From positions 1 to 38,863 of the forward strand of contig CABYDS010000010.1 in NCBI GenBank assembly GCA_902517745.1: DNA of 38,863 bases. The letters run 5' to 3'. The stretch comes from an uncultured Pelagibacteraceae bacterium. GTDB lineage: Bacteria; Pseudomonadota; Alphaproteobacteria; Pelagibacterales; Pelagibacteraceae. The position numbers and the translations under genes are program-made. Under the pieces are notes generated by a model. It made no database searches. It was not told where the DNA came from and saw only the letters and a program-made list of their open reading frames with translations. Positions 1-9,105 of this stretch are shown here, in pieces. Position 1 is the first letter of the stretch, and every line of letters begins with the position of its first letter.

Positions 1-1493
1 ATTATTATTTAAAATTTCAAAAAGTTGAATTTGGCAAAATTTTTCAAATAATATCTAAAATATTTCTGTTAGTTGTTTTATTTAATATTTTATTAAATTT
101 TAAGAATTTTGTTATAATAGAAAATACTCAATCTGGTGCATGTGGATTATTTACAAACTTTTCTGATTTTAATTTAAGGTTGTTAGGTGAGAATTCTCAT
201 TTTGGAATGGTAGCGCCAGGGGCAATTCTTTGTATTTTGTTTTCTGTAAAAGAAAATGAATTATTTAATTTTAAAAATGTAATATTTTATACTTTAATAT
301 TGATTTTATCTTTATCTGTATTTTCAATGACTCTTCTATTAGGTTTAGTTGTTGGTTTTTTTGGATTGATTTTCTCATTAAACAAAAAAAATTATAAATA
401 TTTTATAATTCCAATTATATTGGTTATTTTGGCTATTTCATCTATTACTTTAAAAGAAAGTTGCCTTTCAAGAATAGAAAGAATAAATTTTTTGGATAAT
501 ATTGATTATTTGAAAACAAAAAAACAATTTGATCAAAAGGCCTCAAACACACTTGATAATTTAGATGTATTAAAGAATAATTTAAAAAGTAAAGATTATT
601 ACTCAGATCTGTTAAATTGCAAAGATTACATAAATTTAAACAATAAATTAACTTCAAATAATTTAGAAATTAAAAAATTAGAAAATGAAATAAATAATAA
701 TTCTAAAAAAATTAATAAATTTAAAAACACTTCAAGTGAATTATTTTCTTTACAATTAGAAACCAAGATATTGAAAGATCAAAAAGATGTGGTTTTGAAT
801 GAAACATTTGAAAAAGTTATCGAAAATATATTTAAAAAAAAAATTTATGATAGGTGTAATGTTTATTTAGATGAAACTGATGATAATGATTTGGATCTTG
901 AGATTCAAAAATTTTTAAATATCAATAAAGTTAATGTTGCAGAACTTGAAAATCTAAAAAATAAATTGAATAAAAAAGCTATTATAATTAACAATTCTGA
1001 GAAAGAATATAAGAATCCAAATATAACAACTCAAGTATATCAAATTTCATTTTTTAATACTTACTCGAGTATTATCGACAATCCACTAGGATGGGGGTAC
1101 AATAATTATGCATACTCACATTTCAAATATGTCATAGATAACATAGTCAAATTAAATATAGATACAAATGTTGAGATTAATAAAATAAATCAAAATCAGG
1201 AATTTAATGTCGAAATTAATATGCAAGATCCAGATGTTTTTTATCTAAACTATAATGATGGCAGGAATAATTTTGCAAAACTGATCACAGAATTTGGCTA
1301 TTTTTCGATCATATTATTTATTTTTTTAATAATTTTTGGTTTATCAAAAAAAGCTACTTTAATTGAAAAATCCTTTTTAATTCCAATTATTGGAACACAA
1401 TTAGGAAGTGGGGCAGGTTATGCAAATGGTGGATTTGCAATTGCTATAATTTTAGCATTAATTATTTATAGAAAGTCAGTTTATAAAATATAA
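1..1493 (+). CDS. O-antigen polymerase/ligase-like (Wzy/WaaL) membrane protein, 5' partial, with large coiled-coil insert
   Basis: The reading frame is open back to base 3, upstream of the first usable internal start (TTG at 180). The extra upstream codons encode a hydrophobic segment and a plausible exoplasmic stretch, so the gene begins before the window. Counting from codon 180, residues 1-100 hold hydrophobic helices after the motif GENSHFGMV. Residues about 105-300 form a long hydrophilic Lys/Glu/Asn-rich coiled-coil-like block. Then come NPLGWGYNNYAYSHF, an EFGYFSIILF helix and a final hydrophobic helix. This helix / big loop / 'GxGxxN' / helix layout resembles Wzy_C-type O-antigen polymerases and ligases, which polymerise or transfer undecaprenyl-linked glycans on the periplasmic side. 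The 200-residue charged insert is far larger than the usual periplasmic loop. The stop is followed directly by the glycosyltransferase start, suggesting one operon. The family call is moderate; membrane location is firm. Confidence 0.7.
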   Translation, partial: YYLKFQKVEFGKIFQIISKIFLLVVLFNILLNFKNFVIIENTQSGACGLFTNFSDFNLRLLGENSHFGMVAPGAILCILFSVKENELFNFKNVIFYTLILILSLSVFSMTLLLGLVVGFFGLIFSLNKKNYKYFIIPIILVILAISSITLKESCLSRIERINFLDNIDYLKTKKQFDQKASNTLDNLDVLKNNLKSKDYYSDLLNCKDYINLNNKLTSNNLEIKKLENEINNNSKKINKFKNTSSELFSLQLETKILKDQKDVVLNETFEKVIENIFKKKIYDRCNVYLDETDDNDLDLEIQKFLNINKVNVAELENLKNKLNKKAIIINNSEKEYKNPNITTQVYQISFFNTYSSIIDNPLGWGYNNYAYSHFKYVIDNIVKLNIDTNVEINKINQNQEFNVEINMQDPDVFYLNYNDGRNNFAKLITEFGYFSIILFIFLIIFGLSKKATLIEKSFLIPIIGTQLGSGAGYANGGFAIAIILALIIYRKSVYKI

Positions 1494-2690
1494 ATGAATA
1501 TCTTATTGGTATCCCAAAGATTTTGGCCAGAAAATTTTAGAATAAATATAGTAATCAATCAATTAAAGAAGAGAAACAATATCTATGTTTTGACAGAAAA
1601 ACCAAATTATCCAAACAAAAATATTCCAAAAAAATATAAAAAAAAATTCTTTTATAATGAAAATAAAAATAAATTAGAAATTTTAAGAGTGCCAACAATT
1701 TCTAGAGGAAATAATAATTTTCAATTATTTATCAATTATTTAAATTTTATTTGCTGGTCATTTATTGCAATCTTTAAATTTAGAAAAAAAAAAATAGAGC
1801 TAGTATTTGTTTATGCAACTAGCCCAATTTTTCAGGCAATTTCTGCTATTTTCTTTTCAAAATTTTACAAGATTCCTTCTGTTTTATGGGTTCAGGATTT
1901 GTGGCCAGACGTTTTGAAAGATTTAAAAATAATTAACAATAAATATTTAATATTTCTTATTAATTATTTTGTAAATTTAATTTATAAAAATTTTGATCAT
2001 ATTATTGTGCAATCAAATTCATATAAAAAAATTATAAATAAAAATGTAAAAAATAAATCAATTAAAGTTTTTTTTAACCCAGAAAATTCAAACTTTAAAA
2101 ATAAAATTAAACTTAAGAAGAGTAAAATTTTTCAAATAACCTACGCTGGAAATATTGGAAAAGCTCAATCTGTAGAGTGTCTTGTTAAAGCGGTTAATAA
2201 AATAAAGAAAGAAAAATTTATAATTAATATATTTGGAAATGGGTCAGAAAAAAATAAATTATTATTTTTTATAAAAAAATATAAATTACAAAATAAAATA
2301 AAATACTTTAAACCTTTAAAATTTAATATACTGAAAAAGTATTTGCATGATTCTGATGCGTTTATTTTATTTTTAAAAAAAGGTAGTGCATTATCAAACA
2401 CATTACCTGCAAAAATACAGACATATTTGTCATTTGGAAAACCAATAATAGTTAGTTCTGATGGTGAGGCAAAAAATTTTGTTAAAAAAAATAAAATTGG
2501 ATTCTATTCAAACGCTGAAAATTCAAGCGCATTATCTAAACAGATAATTCGTTGTGTAAATATAAATTATAAAAAAAGAAATCAAATATTTAATAATTCT
2601 AAAATTACTTTTTTTAACGATATTGAGCTTAACAACTGGACAAAAAAATTGACAATATATTTTAAATTAATTTCAAGAAATAATATTTGA
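1494..2690 (+). CDS. WbuB-like family 4 glycosyltransferase
   Basis: A 398-residue GT-B fold enzyme that should transfer a sugar from a nucleotide donor to a lipid-linked glycan on the cytoplasmic face. The N-terminus (NILLVSQRFWPENFR) and the block WVQDLWPDV near residues 131-139 are typical of the WbuB/WcaI branch of GT4. YAGNIGKAQ near 217 opens the donor-binding domain. LPAKIQTYLSFGKPII around 304-319, followed by a GE motif, is the usual C-terminal nucleotide-sugar site. It starts with the base after the upstream stop. WbuB in enterobacterial O-antigen clusters is associated with FucNAc, and the next four genes look like FucNAc-type sugar enzymes, so an L-FucNAc or L-QuiNAc transferase is a reasonable inference. 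The acceptor is unknown. Confidence 0.88.
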   Translation: MNILLVSQRFWPENFRINIVINQLKKRNNIYVLTEKPNYPNKNIPKKYKKKFFYNENKNKLEILRVPTISRGNNNFQLFINYLNFICWSFIAIFKFRKKKIELVFVYATSPIFQAISAIFFSKFYKIPSVLWVQDLWPDVLKDLKIINNKYLIFLINYFVNLIYKNFDHIIVQSNSYKKIINKNVKNKSIKVFFNPENSNFKNKIKLKKSKIFQITYAGNIGKAQSVECLVKAVNKIKKEKFIINIFGNGSEKNKLLFFIKKYKLQNKIKYFKPLKFNILKKYLHDSDAFILFLKKGSALSNTLPAKIQTYLSFGKPIIVSSDGEAKNFVKKNKIGFYSNAENSSALSKQIIRCVNINYKKRNQIFNNSKITFFNDIELNNWTKKLTIYFKLISRNNI

Positions 2691-2727
2691 ATTAAACAAA
2701 TATTAATCTATAAGAATTGTCATATTT

Positions 2728-3672
2728 ATGAAAATTTTAATTGTCGGTGGAGCTGGATATGTCGGTGGGTATGTTACAGATCTTTTAATAGAAACTAATA
2801 ACGAGATTATTATTTACGATAATCTTTTGTATGAAGACCAATTTCAAAAAAATGTTAATTTTGTATATGGTGACGTACGGGATTACAAAAAAATACAAAA
2901 ATATTTTGATTGGGCAGATACTGTAGTATGGATGGCAGCTTTAGTGGGAGATGGTGCATGCTCAATAAATCCTGTTATTACCAATCAAGTAAATTTTGAA
3001 AGTGTAGAAAACTTGGCAAAAAATTTTAATGGAAAAATCGTTTTTTTTTCGACTTGTAGTGTTTATGGAGCACAAGATAATATTTTAGATGAGAATTCAA
3101 ATACTAATCCCTTATCAGTTTATGCATCTACAAAATTATCTGCAGAAAAAATACTACTCAATAAAAATTCATTAATTTTTAGGTTAGGAACTTTATTTGG
3201 TATTGGAGATTCTTTTTCGAGAATAAGAATGGATCTAGTGGTAAATGTTTTGACTGCAAAAGCAATAACAGAAAAAAAATTAACCGTGTTCGGAGGAAGA
3301 CAGTTTAGACCCTTATTACATGTCAAAGATGCTGCACGAATGATAATACTTGCTACAGAGTCAGAAAAAACCGGGATATACAACTTGCATTCAGAAAATA
3401 TTAAAATTATTGATTTAGCAGAGAGAGTCAAAAAAAAATTTGAGAACGTTTTAATAGAAAAAGTTGATATTAAGTTTCAAGATGCAAGAAACTATAGAGT
3501 TAATGGAGATAAACTTAAAAAAGATTTTGATTTTGTTCCTAAATACTCAGTAGAAGACGGTGTAACAGAAATAAAAAAAATTATATTTGAAAAAAGAATA
3601 AAAGATATTAATGATCCTCGATACACTAATCAGAAATATTTAGAAATTTTTAAATCTAATTTGGAATTCTAA
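2728..3672 (+). CDS. NAD-dependent sugar epimerase/dehydratase (extended SDR)
   Basis: A 314-residue Rossmann-fold nucleotide-sugar enzyme. It has the GGAGYVG dinucleotide-binding loop at residues 7-13, an acidic Asp31 after strand 2, STCSVYG around 108-114 and the catalytic pair Tyr132/Lys136 in YASTK. The 'TDE' signature of 4,6-dehydratases is replaced by 'TCS', which argues against a dehydratase and for an epimerase or reductase acting on an NDP-sugar. RQFRPLLHVKD near 190-200 is the usual substrate-domain motif. It lies 37 nt after the WbuB-like gene and overlaps the cupin gene by one base, so it is probably part of the same nucleotide-sugar cassette. The exact substrate cannot be read from sequence. 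Confidence 0.88.
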   Translation: MKILIVGGAGYVGGYVTDLLIETNNEIIIYDNLLYEDQFQKNVNFVYGDVRDYKKIQKYFDWADTVVWMAALVGDGACSINPVITNQVNFESVENLAKNFNGKIVFFSTCSVYGAQDNILDENSNTNPLSVYASTKLSAEKILLNKNSLIFRLGTLFGIGDSFSRIRMDLVVNVLTAKAITEKKLTVFGGRQFRPLLHVKDAARMIILATESEKTGIYNLHSENIKIIDLAERVKKKFENVLIEKVDIKFQDARNYRVNGDKLKKDFDFVPKYSVEDGVTEIKKIIFEKRIKDINDPRYTNQKYLEIFKSNLEF

Positions 3673-4094
3673 TGCTAAAGCCAATAATTTTTGAAGGTGG
3701 AATTAGTTTTGATAAAAGAGGTAGTGTTTCATATAATAATAGTTTGATCCTAGGAAAAGTTAAAAGATTTTACATAGTTCAAAATAAAAAAAATCATTTT
3801 GTTAGAGCCTGGCATGGTCATAAAGTAGAAGCAAAATATATTTTATGCATAAAAGGAAAGGTAAAAGTATCTGCTGTAAGAATTAAAAATTTTAAAAAAC
3901 CAAAAAAAAATAGCAAGGTTTATTCTTGGATAATTGATGAAAAAAAACCATCAGTAATCTATATTCCACCAGGATTTGCAAATGGGACTAAATCACTTCT
4001 CAGAGGAACAAAAATTTTTGTATTATCTACATCCTCATTAAAAGATAGTCTTGAAGATGATTATAGATTTGAAGAAAATTTTTGGAAAATTTAA
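3672..4094 (+). CDS. RmlC-like cupin (dTDP-4-dehydrorhamnose 3,5-epimerase-like)
   Basis: A 140-residue single-domain cupin. KRFYIVQNKK followed by FVRAWHGHK (His48 and His50) matches the 'RGxH' core of RmlC-type sugar epimerases, and IPPGFANG at about 98-105 is the second cupin motif. It is shorter than RmlC (about 180 residues), resembling the WxcM/FdtA-like and CapF C-terminal cupins that act on 4-keto-6-deoxy sugars. It overlaps the upstream SDR by one base and abuts the downstream RmlD-like reductase. In FnlB/WbjC/CapF a reductase and a cupin are one polypeptide; here similar parts are separate neighbouring genes. Epimerase or structural role is inferred. Confidence 0.82.
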   Translation: MLKPIIFEGGISFDKRGSVSYNNSLILGKVKRFYIVQNKKNHFVRAWHGHKVEAKYILCIKGKVKVSAVRIKNFKKPKKNSKVYSWIIDEKKPSVIYIPPGFANGTKSLLRGTKIFVLSTSSLKDSLEDDYRFEENFWKI

Positions 4095-5003
4095 ATGAAG
4101 AAAAATTCTGTTTTAATTTTGGGCTCATCAGGCATGTTGGGGATAGAAGTATTAAAAGAACTTTCATCAAATCCTGCAATAAAAGTGTATGCAACCTACA
4201 GAAAAAGGAGAGATTTAAAAATAATCAAAAAAATTGTTGGAAAAAAATTTCAATCAATCAGTTGGTATAAATTTGCAATAGATGGAAAATATGAATTATC
4301 TCTAAAAAAAATAATTAAAAAAAAAGATTATGTAATTAATTGTATTGGTTTGATAAAACCATATATTAACGATCAAGATCAACTCAGTATTCAACACGCT
4401 TTAAATATAAATTCTTTATTTCCTCACGTTCTCTCAAAAAATTGTTCTACAAAAACAAAAATTTTTCAAATAGCAACAGATTGTGTTTATGATGGAGAAA
4501 AAGGAAATTATTCCGAATTAGATAGTCATAATGCTAGAGATGTATATGGCAAATCAAAAAGCTTAGGTGAAGTAAATAGTAAAAATTTTTATAATTTAAG
4601 GTGCTCAATTATAGGAAAAGAAATTAAGAATTTTAAGTCTTTGATTGATTGGTTTTTGTCAAACAAAAAAAACTCAAAGATAAATGGATTTACAAACCAT
4701 ATATGGAATGGTGTAACTACAAAATATTTCGCAAAAATAATGAGAATTTTAGTGACTTCTAATTTAGAAATTCCTAATTTAATTCATATAGTTCCTAATA
4801 ATAAGATAACAAAGTATCAATTATTAAAGTTACTAGGCAAAAAATTCAAAAGAAACGATCTAATTATATCAAAAGTTAAAACTAAAACTAAAGTTGATAG
4901 ATCATTAAGCAGTACAAATAAAGAATATATAACTAAAATTAATCGACTAATGGGTTATAATAGGTCTCCAAGTATTTCAGAAATTATAAAAAATTATCTT
5001 TAA
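4095..5003 (+). CDS. RmlD-like NDP-4-keto-6-deoxysugar reductase (SDR)
   Basis: A 302-residue SDR of the dTDP-4-dehydrorhamnose reductase type. It shows GSSGMLG at residues 10-16, NCIGLIKP near 82-89, TDCVYDG at 128-134 (the RmlD-style 'TDYVFDG' motif) and the Tyr151/Lys155 pair in YGKSK. Together with the next gene it matches pairs such as WbvR/WbvD and FnlB/FnlC, in which a 4-keto sugar is reduced and then inverted at C2 to give UDP-L-QuiNAc or UDP-L-FucNAc. The ATG follows the cupin stop with no gap. The required 4,6-dehydratase (FnlA/WbvB) is not recognisable in the window and may lie upstream. Confidence 0.88.
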   Translation: MKKNSVLILGSSGMLGIEVLKELSSNPAIKVYATYRKRRDLKIIKKIVGKKFQSISWYKFAIDGKYELSLKKIIKKKDYVINCIGLIKPYINDQDQLSIQHALNINSLFPHVLSKNCSTKTKIFQIATDCVYDGEKGNYSELDSHNARDVYGKSKSLGEVNSKNFYNLRCSIIGKEIKNFKSLIDWFLSNKKNSKINGFTNHIWNGVTTKYFAKIMRILVTSNLEIPNLIHIVPNNKITKYQLLKLLGKKFKRNDLIISKVKTKTKVDRSLSSTNKEYITKINRLMGYNRSPSISEIIKNYL

Positions 5004-5011
5004 GTTTTTCT

Positions 5012-6088
5012 ATGAAGAAAAAAATAATTACTATTTTAGGAACAAGACCAGAGATAATAAGATTATCTAGAATAATACCAAAATTAGATAAAAGTTTTAG
5101 AAATATATTAGTACATACTGGACAAAATTTTGACTATGAATTAGACAAAATATTTTTAAAAGAATTAAATGTAAGGAAACCTGACTATTACTTAAATGCC
5201 AGAGGTTCATTTGCAAAACAAATATCAAAAATAATATACGAGCTAGAAAAAATTATAAAAAAAGAAAAACCATTAAAATTTTTGGTTTTAGGAGATACTA
5301 ATAGTAGTGTCGGTGCAATAGTTGCAAGAAGAATGCACTTGAAGGTGTTTCATATGGAGGCAGGCAATAGATGTTTTGGAAGAAAAAGTCCTGAAGAAGT
5401 AAATAGAAAAATAATTGATCATTCCACAGATATTTTACTGCCTTATACAAAAGAAAGCAAAGCCAACTTATTAAATGAGGGTATAAAAAATAATAAAATT
5501 ATAGTTACTGGTAACCCTATAACCGAAGTTATACATCATAATAGATTTAAAATTAATAAGTCAAAAATAATGAAAATATTAAATTTAAAAGAAAAAAAAT
5601 ACTTATTACTTACACTTCATAGAGAAGAAAATACTGATGATTTTAGAAAATTAAAGACATTCCTCATCGCATTCAATAAAATTGTTAAAAAATTCGATTT
5701 AAAAATAATTTGGCCTGTACATCCAAGAACTCGCAAAACCTTAAATCAAAATAACTTTAATATTGATCAAAGGGTAATTTTACTTAAACCAATAGGATTT
5801 ATTGATTTTATAAGTTTAGAGAAAAACTGTTTAGCAACCATATCTGACAGTGGTACTGTTCAAGAGGAAAGTGCAATATTCAAAAAACCATGTTTAGTTA
5901 TAAGAGAATACACCGAAAGGCCTGAGACTGTTAAAGCCGGGAGTGCAGTAGTATTAAATAATAACATTAAAAAAATGAAAGCAATTATTATAAAAGCGCT
6001 TACATCAAAAATTAAAATTAAAAATATAAAAGATTATTCAAGTATAAATGTAAGTAATAAAATTTTAAAAATCTTAAAAAATTATTAA
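5012..6088 (+). CDS. UDP-HexNAc 2-epimerase, FnlC/WbjD/WbpI branch of the WecB family
   Basis: A 358-residue non-hydrolysing UDP-N-acetylhexosamine C2 epimerase. Visible motifs are ILGTRPEIIR (8-17), HTGQNFDYE (35-43), GDT with Asp95, HMEAGNRCFGR (114-124), PEEVNRKIIDH (127-137), TLHREEN, WPVHPRTRK and SDSGTVQEE. The EAGNRCF...PEE(V/I)NR signature is typical of FnlC/CapG/WbjD/WbpI rather than housekeeping WecB (EAGLRTG), so it most likely makes UDP-L-FucNAc, UDP-L-QuiNAc or a ManNAc3NAc-type uronate. It lies 8 nt after the RmlD-like gene and its stop overlaps the next start (TAATG). Activity is confident; the substrate is an inference from the neighbours. Confidence 0.92.
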   Translation: MKKKIITILGTRPEIIRLSRIIPKLDKSFRNILVHTGQNFDYELDKIFLKELNVRKPDYYLNARGSFAKQISKIIYELEKIIKKEKPLKFLVLGDTNSSVGAIVARRMHLKVFHMEAGNRCFGRKSPEEVNRKIIDHSTDILLPYTKESKANLLNEGIKNNKIIVTGNPITEVIHHNRFKINKSKIMKILNLKEKKYLLLTLHREENTDDFRKLKTFLIAFNKIVKKFDLKIIWPVHPRTRKTLNQNNFNIDQRVILLKPIGFIDFISLEKNCLATISDSGTVQEESAIFKKPCLVIREYTERPETVKAGSAVVLNNNIKKMKAIIIKALTSKIKIKNIKDYSSINVSNKILKILKNY

Positions 6089-7377
6089 TGAATATTACTG
6101 AAAAAAAAAATAATTTTTTTACATTTCTTTTGATATTATTTCCAATATCTTTAATCAGTGGGCCCCTTTTACCAGAGATAATTTCCTTTTTACTATTAAT
6201 TTATTTTTTTATCAATTTTTCTACTTTTGAAAAAAAAAAATTTTTTAAAGACAAAATAATCTTATTCTTATTTTTTTATTATATTTATCTTTTAGTAATA
6301 TCTTTTTTAAAGATAGAATTATTAGAATTTTTAAGTGATCAATTTTTTTATTTTAGATTTATCTTATTTTCATTAGCTGTATATTCATTAATAAGTATAA
6401 ATAAAAATATCTTTAATTACTTAGGTTATTGTTTTGTTGTTTTATTTTTTCTGTTAATTGTAGATGTTATTGTACAATATTCTTTTGGTAAAAATATAAT
6501 AGGCATTGGGACTTTTGCACCAAACAGATATTCGGGATTATTTGGAGACGAACTTGTATTGGGAGGATATTTATCAAGATTTTTTCCATTACTGATTGGA
6601 CTTATTTATATTAATGAACATTTTAAATTTAAAAATATTCTAATTGTTTTTTTTTGCTTACTGGTTGTTATAGGTGTATTTATATCTGGAGAAAGAACAG
6701 CGCTCGGTTTAACTTTTGTTACTCTATTTTTCTTATTTATCAAAAAAGACATGAGAAAAAACGCATTGATTATTGTAACACTTGTTTTAGTTTCTTTGAT
6801 TATATTAAGTTACTTTAATAAATCACAACGGTATAGAATTTTTATAGAACCTTTTCATCAAATGTCATTACTGAGTGAAAAATTTTTAAATAAATATGAA
6901 GATGTATCTGTAGAATATTCCAAAGAATCACTCACAAAATTCAATCTTTTTAGTTCTCATCACCATGATCATTACATCACTGGAATTAAAATATTCAAAG
7001 ACAATATTTTATTTGGAGTTGGTCCTGAACAATTCCGAATTAAATGTAAATTAAAAAAATATGCAACTGGAAATGATCCTTGCTCTACACATCCTCATAA
7101 TTTTTTAATACAAGTTTTGTCTGAAACTGGTATCGTTGGTTTATGTTTTTATTTATTTGTATTAATTTTCTTAATTAAGGAAATATATAAAAATATTAAC
7201 TTAAAAAAATATGGAAGTATAAAAGATATTGAATATTTTGTTTACTTGTCTTTTTTAATAAATTTATGGCCATTTTTTCCTTCAGGAAATTTATTTAATA
7301 ATTGGCTATCTTTTATAATATATTTTCCTCTAGGTTTCTATTTATACGCAAAGAATTATAAAGATGAAAGAACTTGA
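6088..7377 (+). CDS. O-antigen ligase/polymerase family membrane protein
   Basis: A 429-residue polytopic protein with about 10-12 hydrophobic segments. The periplasmic active loop is clear: FGVGPEQFR followed by STHPHNFLIQ, with His335 and His337, then the helix SETGIVGLCFY. This is the WaaL/Wzy_C arrangement, in which a His/Asn motif moves undecaprenyl-diphosphate glycan onto lipid A or onto another repeat unit. Earlier landmarks are GLFGDELVLGGYLSRFFPL and SGERTALGL. It overlaps wecB-like by one base and the WecA-like gene by 14 nt, so all three are probably cotranslated. Ligase and polymerase cannot be separated on sequence alone; the partial protein at the left edge is the other candidate for one of the two roles. 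Confidence 0.9.
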   Translation: MNITEKKNNFFTFLLILFPISLISGPLLPEIISFLLLIYFFINFSTFEKKKFFKDKIILFLFFYYIYLLVISFLKIELLEFLSDQFFYFRFILFSLAVYSLISINKNIFNYLGYCFVVLFFLLIVDVIVQYSFGKNIIGIGTFAPNRYSGLFGDELVLGGYLSRFFPLLIGLIYINEHFKFKNILIVFFCLLVVIGVFISGERTALGLTFVTLFFLFIKKDMRKNALIIVTLVLVSLIILSYFNKSQRYRIFIEPFHQMSLLSEKFLNKYEDVSVEYSKESLTKFNLFSSHHHDHYITGIKIFKDNILFGVGPEQFRIKCKLKKYATGNDPCSTHPHNFLIQVLSETGIVGLCFYLFVLIFLIKEIYKNINLKKYGSIKDIEYFVYLSFLINLWPFFPSGNLFNNWLSFIIYFPLGFYLYAKNYKDERT

Positions 7378-8362
7378 AATTATTATATTTTTTTTTATTT
7401 TATTAAATACTATTTTCTATTTAAAATTAAATTTTATTGCAAATAAAATAAACGTTTTTGATACACCAGATAAAAAAAGGAAAATTCACAAAATAAAAGT
7501 TCCATCGATTGGTGGTGTAATTTTTATTTTAAATATTTTACTTTATTTATTTATAGATAATTTATTAAATTTAAGCTCTAACAATATAAACTTAGTATAT
7601 TTAATCTTAACATTATCTGCAATTTTTATTTTAGGTTTTTATGATGACAAATTTGATTTAGATTCAAACTTAAAATTAATCTTATTTATAGTTATAATTA
7701 CAACCTATTTTGTTTTAAATAAAAATCAACTTGTCCAAGAGCTCAGGTTTTCTACATTTAACCAATATATTCAGTTAGAAAGTTTATCCCTTATATTCAC
7801 TGTTTTATCTATAGTTATATTTATAAATGCTTTTAATATGTATGATGGAATTAATGGTCAGTCTGCACTCTATACTATTACAATTTTTTTGTTTTTTATT
7901 TATAAAAGTCATTTTATTATTTTATCGATTATAATTATAATCTGTTCTATTTTTTTTCTCATTAATAATTTAAAAAATAAAATTTTTATGGGAGATAGTG
8001 GTTCTTTAACTATTTCTTTTTTATTTTCAATTTTAATAATAAATTTTTATCAAAACGAAAATTCGTTTGTTTGTGAGGAAATTTTCATAATAATGATGTT
8101 ACCAGGATTAGATATGATTAGACTATTTTTCCAGAGAATTTTGAAAAAAAAAAATCCATTAAAAGCTGACAATAATCATCTACATCATTTACTATTAAAA
8201 AATTTTAGTTTGAAAAATACTATAATTTTCAATTTTGTTTTGATGATTTTGCCAATTATATTAATGCTTTTAGGTATTAATCATTTGTTTATAATAGTGT
8301 TTTTTTCTTTTCTATATTTAATTGTTTTTTATCTATTGTCTTATAAAAAATTTAGGAATTAA
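7364..8362 (+). CDS. WecA/MraY-like undecaprenyl-phosphate sugar-1-phosphate transferase
   Basis: A 332-residue polytopic membrane enzyme of the polyprenyl-phosphate N-acetylhexosamine-1-phosphate transferase family, which starts glycan assembly on the inner membrane. All family landmarks are present: FDTPDKKRKIH (32-42), the Mg-binding pair Asp94-Asp95 in GFYDDKFD, NAFNMYDGINGQ with Asp161, MGDSG with Asp211, and ADNNHLHH (His272/274/275), which is WecA-like rather than MraY-like. Its start lies inside the upstream ligase gene (14-nt overlap). Its end converges with and overlaps the minus-strand SDR by 30 nt. In Pseudomonas O11 a homologue (WbpL) works with the WbjBCD FucNAc enzymes, which fits the genes just upstream. 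Confidence 0.94.
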   Translation: MKELEIIIFFFILLNTIFYLKLNFIANKINVFDTPDKKRKIHKIKVPSIGGVIFILNILLYLFIDNLLNLSSNNINLVYLILTLSAIFILGFYDDKFDLDSNLKLILFIVIITTYFVLNKNQLVQELRFSTFNQYIQLESLSLIFTVLSIVIFINAFNMYDGINGQSALYTITIFLFFIYKSHFIILSIIIIICSIFFLINNLKNKIFMGDSGSLTISFLFSILIINFYQNENSFVCEEIFIIMMLPGLDMIRLFFQRILKKKNPLKADNNHLHHLLLKNFSLKNTIIFNFVLMILPIILMLLGINHLFIIVFFSFLYLIVFYLLSYKKFRN

Positions 8363-9028
8363 ATTATATATTTTCATCAAAAATTTCCAATAAGAAGGTA
8401 TATAAATTGTATGTTCTTCAGATTGGATATAAGTGTATATCATTTTAGCAATATATTTCGGATTTGAAGTTAAGTATTTGTTTAAATTATAATTCTTTGT
8501 CATTTTTGTATCTACATAACCTGGTTTAATATTTTTAATAATTATATTTTTATTTATTTTATTTTGTTCAGATAAGTAAGTGCTAAGTTTTTTCTTAGAG
8601 GATGCATATTGATTTATATTTTTATTACGATCAGCAGCAATTGATGATAAACAAATTATTTGTTCAATATTTTTAAAATTTTTATTATTTAGAATTTTAT
8701 CAATAAATAAACTTGGACCTTCAAAATTAATTATGTTAATTTTTTTTAAATTCTTTTCAGGTTTTTCATAATATCCACTCGTAAATATAATTATATTTAA
8801 GTCAGTATCTATTCTATTAAGTACGTTATCGAAATTCTTTAAATCCTCAAGATCAAAATGTAATGTTTTACAAATTATATTATATTTTTTTTTAAGAATT
8901 TTTTTTTTTAATTCTAATCTAGAAATATTCCTTGATATCAGAATAAGTTTATTTTTTTTTGATGCCAAAATTTTTGTAAGTTCATACCCTATGTCAGAAT
9001 TAGCACCAATAATCAGGAATTTTTTCAT
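8333..9028 (-). CDS. Short-chain dehydrogenase/reductase
   Basis: A 231-residue classical SDR. GANSDIGYE near the N-terminus is the TGxxxGxG-type cofactor loop, and the putative active site is CLSSIAADR followed by YASSKKK (Tyr/Lys pair). The RNISR stretch after strand 2 ends in Arg, which suggests NADPH preference. It may reduce a keto group on a sugar or lipid intermediate, but the substrate is not visible. The C-terminus IYNLIPKFFIRQ is hydrophobic and could associate with the membrane. The gene runs opposite to WecA-like and overlaps its end by 30 nt. 77 nt separate it from the next upstream minus-strand gene. Confidence 0.8.
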   Translation of the reverse strand: MKKFLIIGANSDIGYELTKILASKKNKLILISRNISRLELKKKILKKKYNIICKTLHFDLEDLKNFDNVLNRIDTDLNIIIFTSGYYEKPEKNLKKINIINFEGPSLFIDKILNNKNFKNIEQIICLSSIAADRNKNINQYASSKKKLSTYLSEQNKINKNIIIKNIKPGYVDTKMTKNYNLNKYLTSNPKYIAKMIYTYIQSEEHTIYIPSYWKFLMKIYNLIPKFFIRQ

Positions 9029-9105
9029 TTATTTCGTATCCACAATCTAAAAAAGAATTATAAATATTATCTGAATTCTAATAATTTTAAATTTAATAAT
9101 TTTTA

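Noticed and set aside
180..182. TTG as the start of the first membrane protein
   Set aside because: The frame stays open to base 3 and the upstream codons encode a membrane-like segment, so the gene is truncated by the window edge instead.
4082..4270. A 62-residue open frame spanning the cupin end and the RmlD-like start
   Set aside because: It lies out of frame within two well-supported genes and has no recognisable motif.
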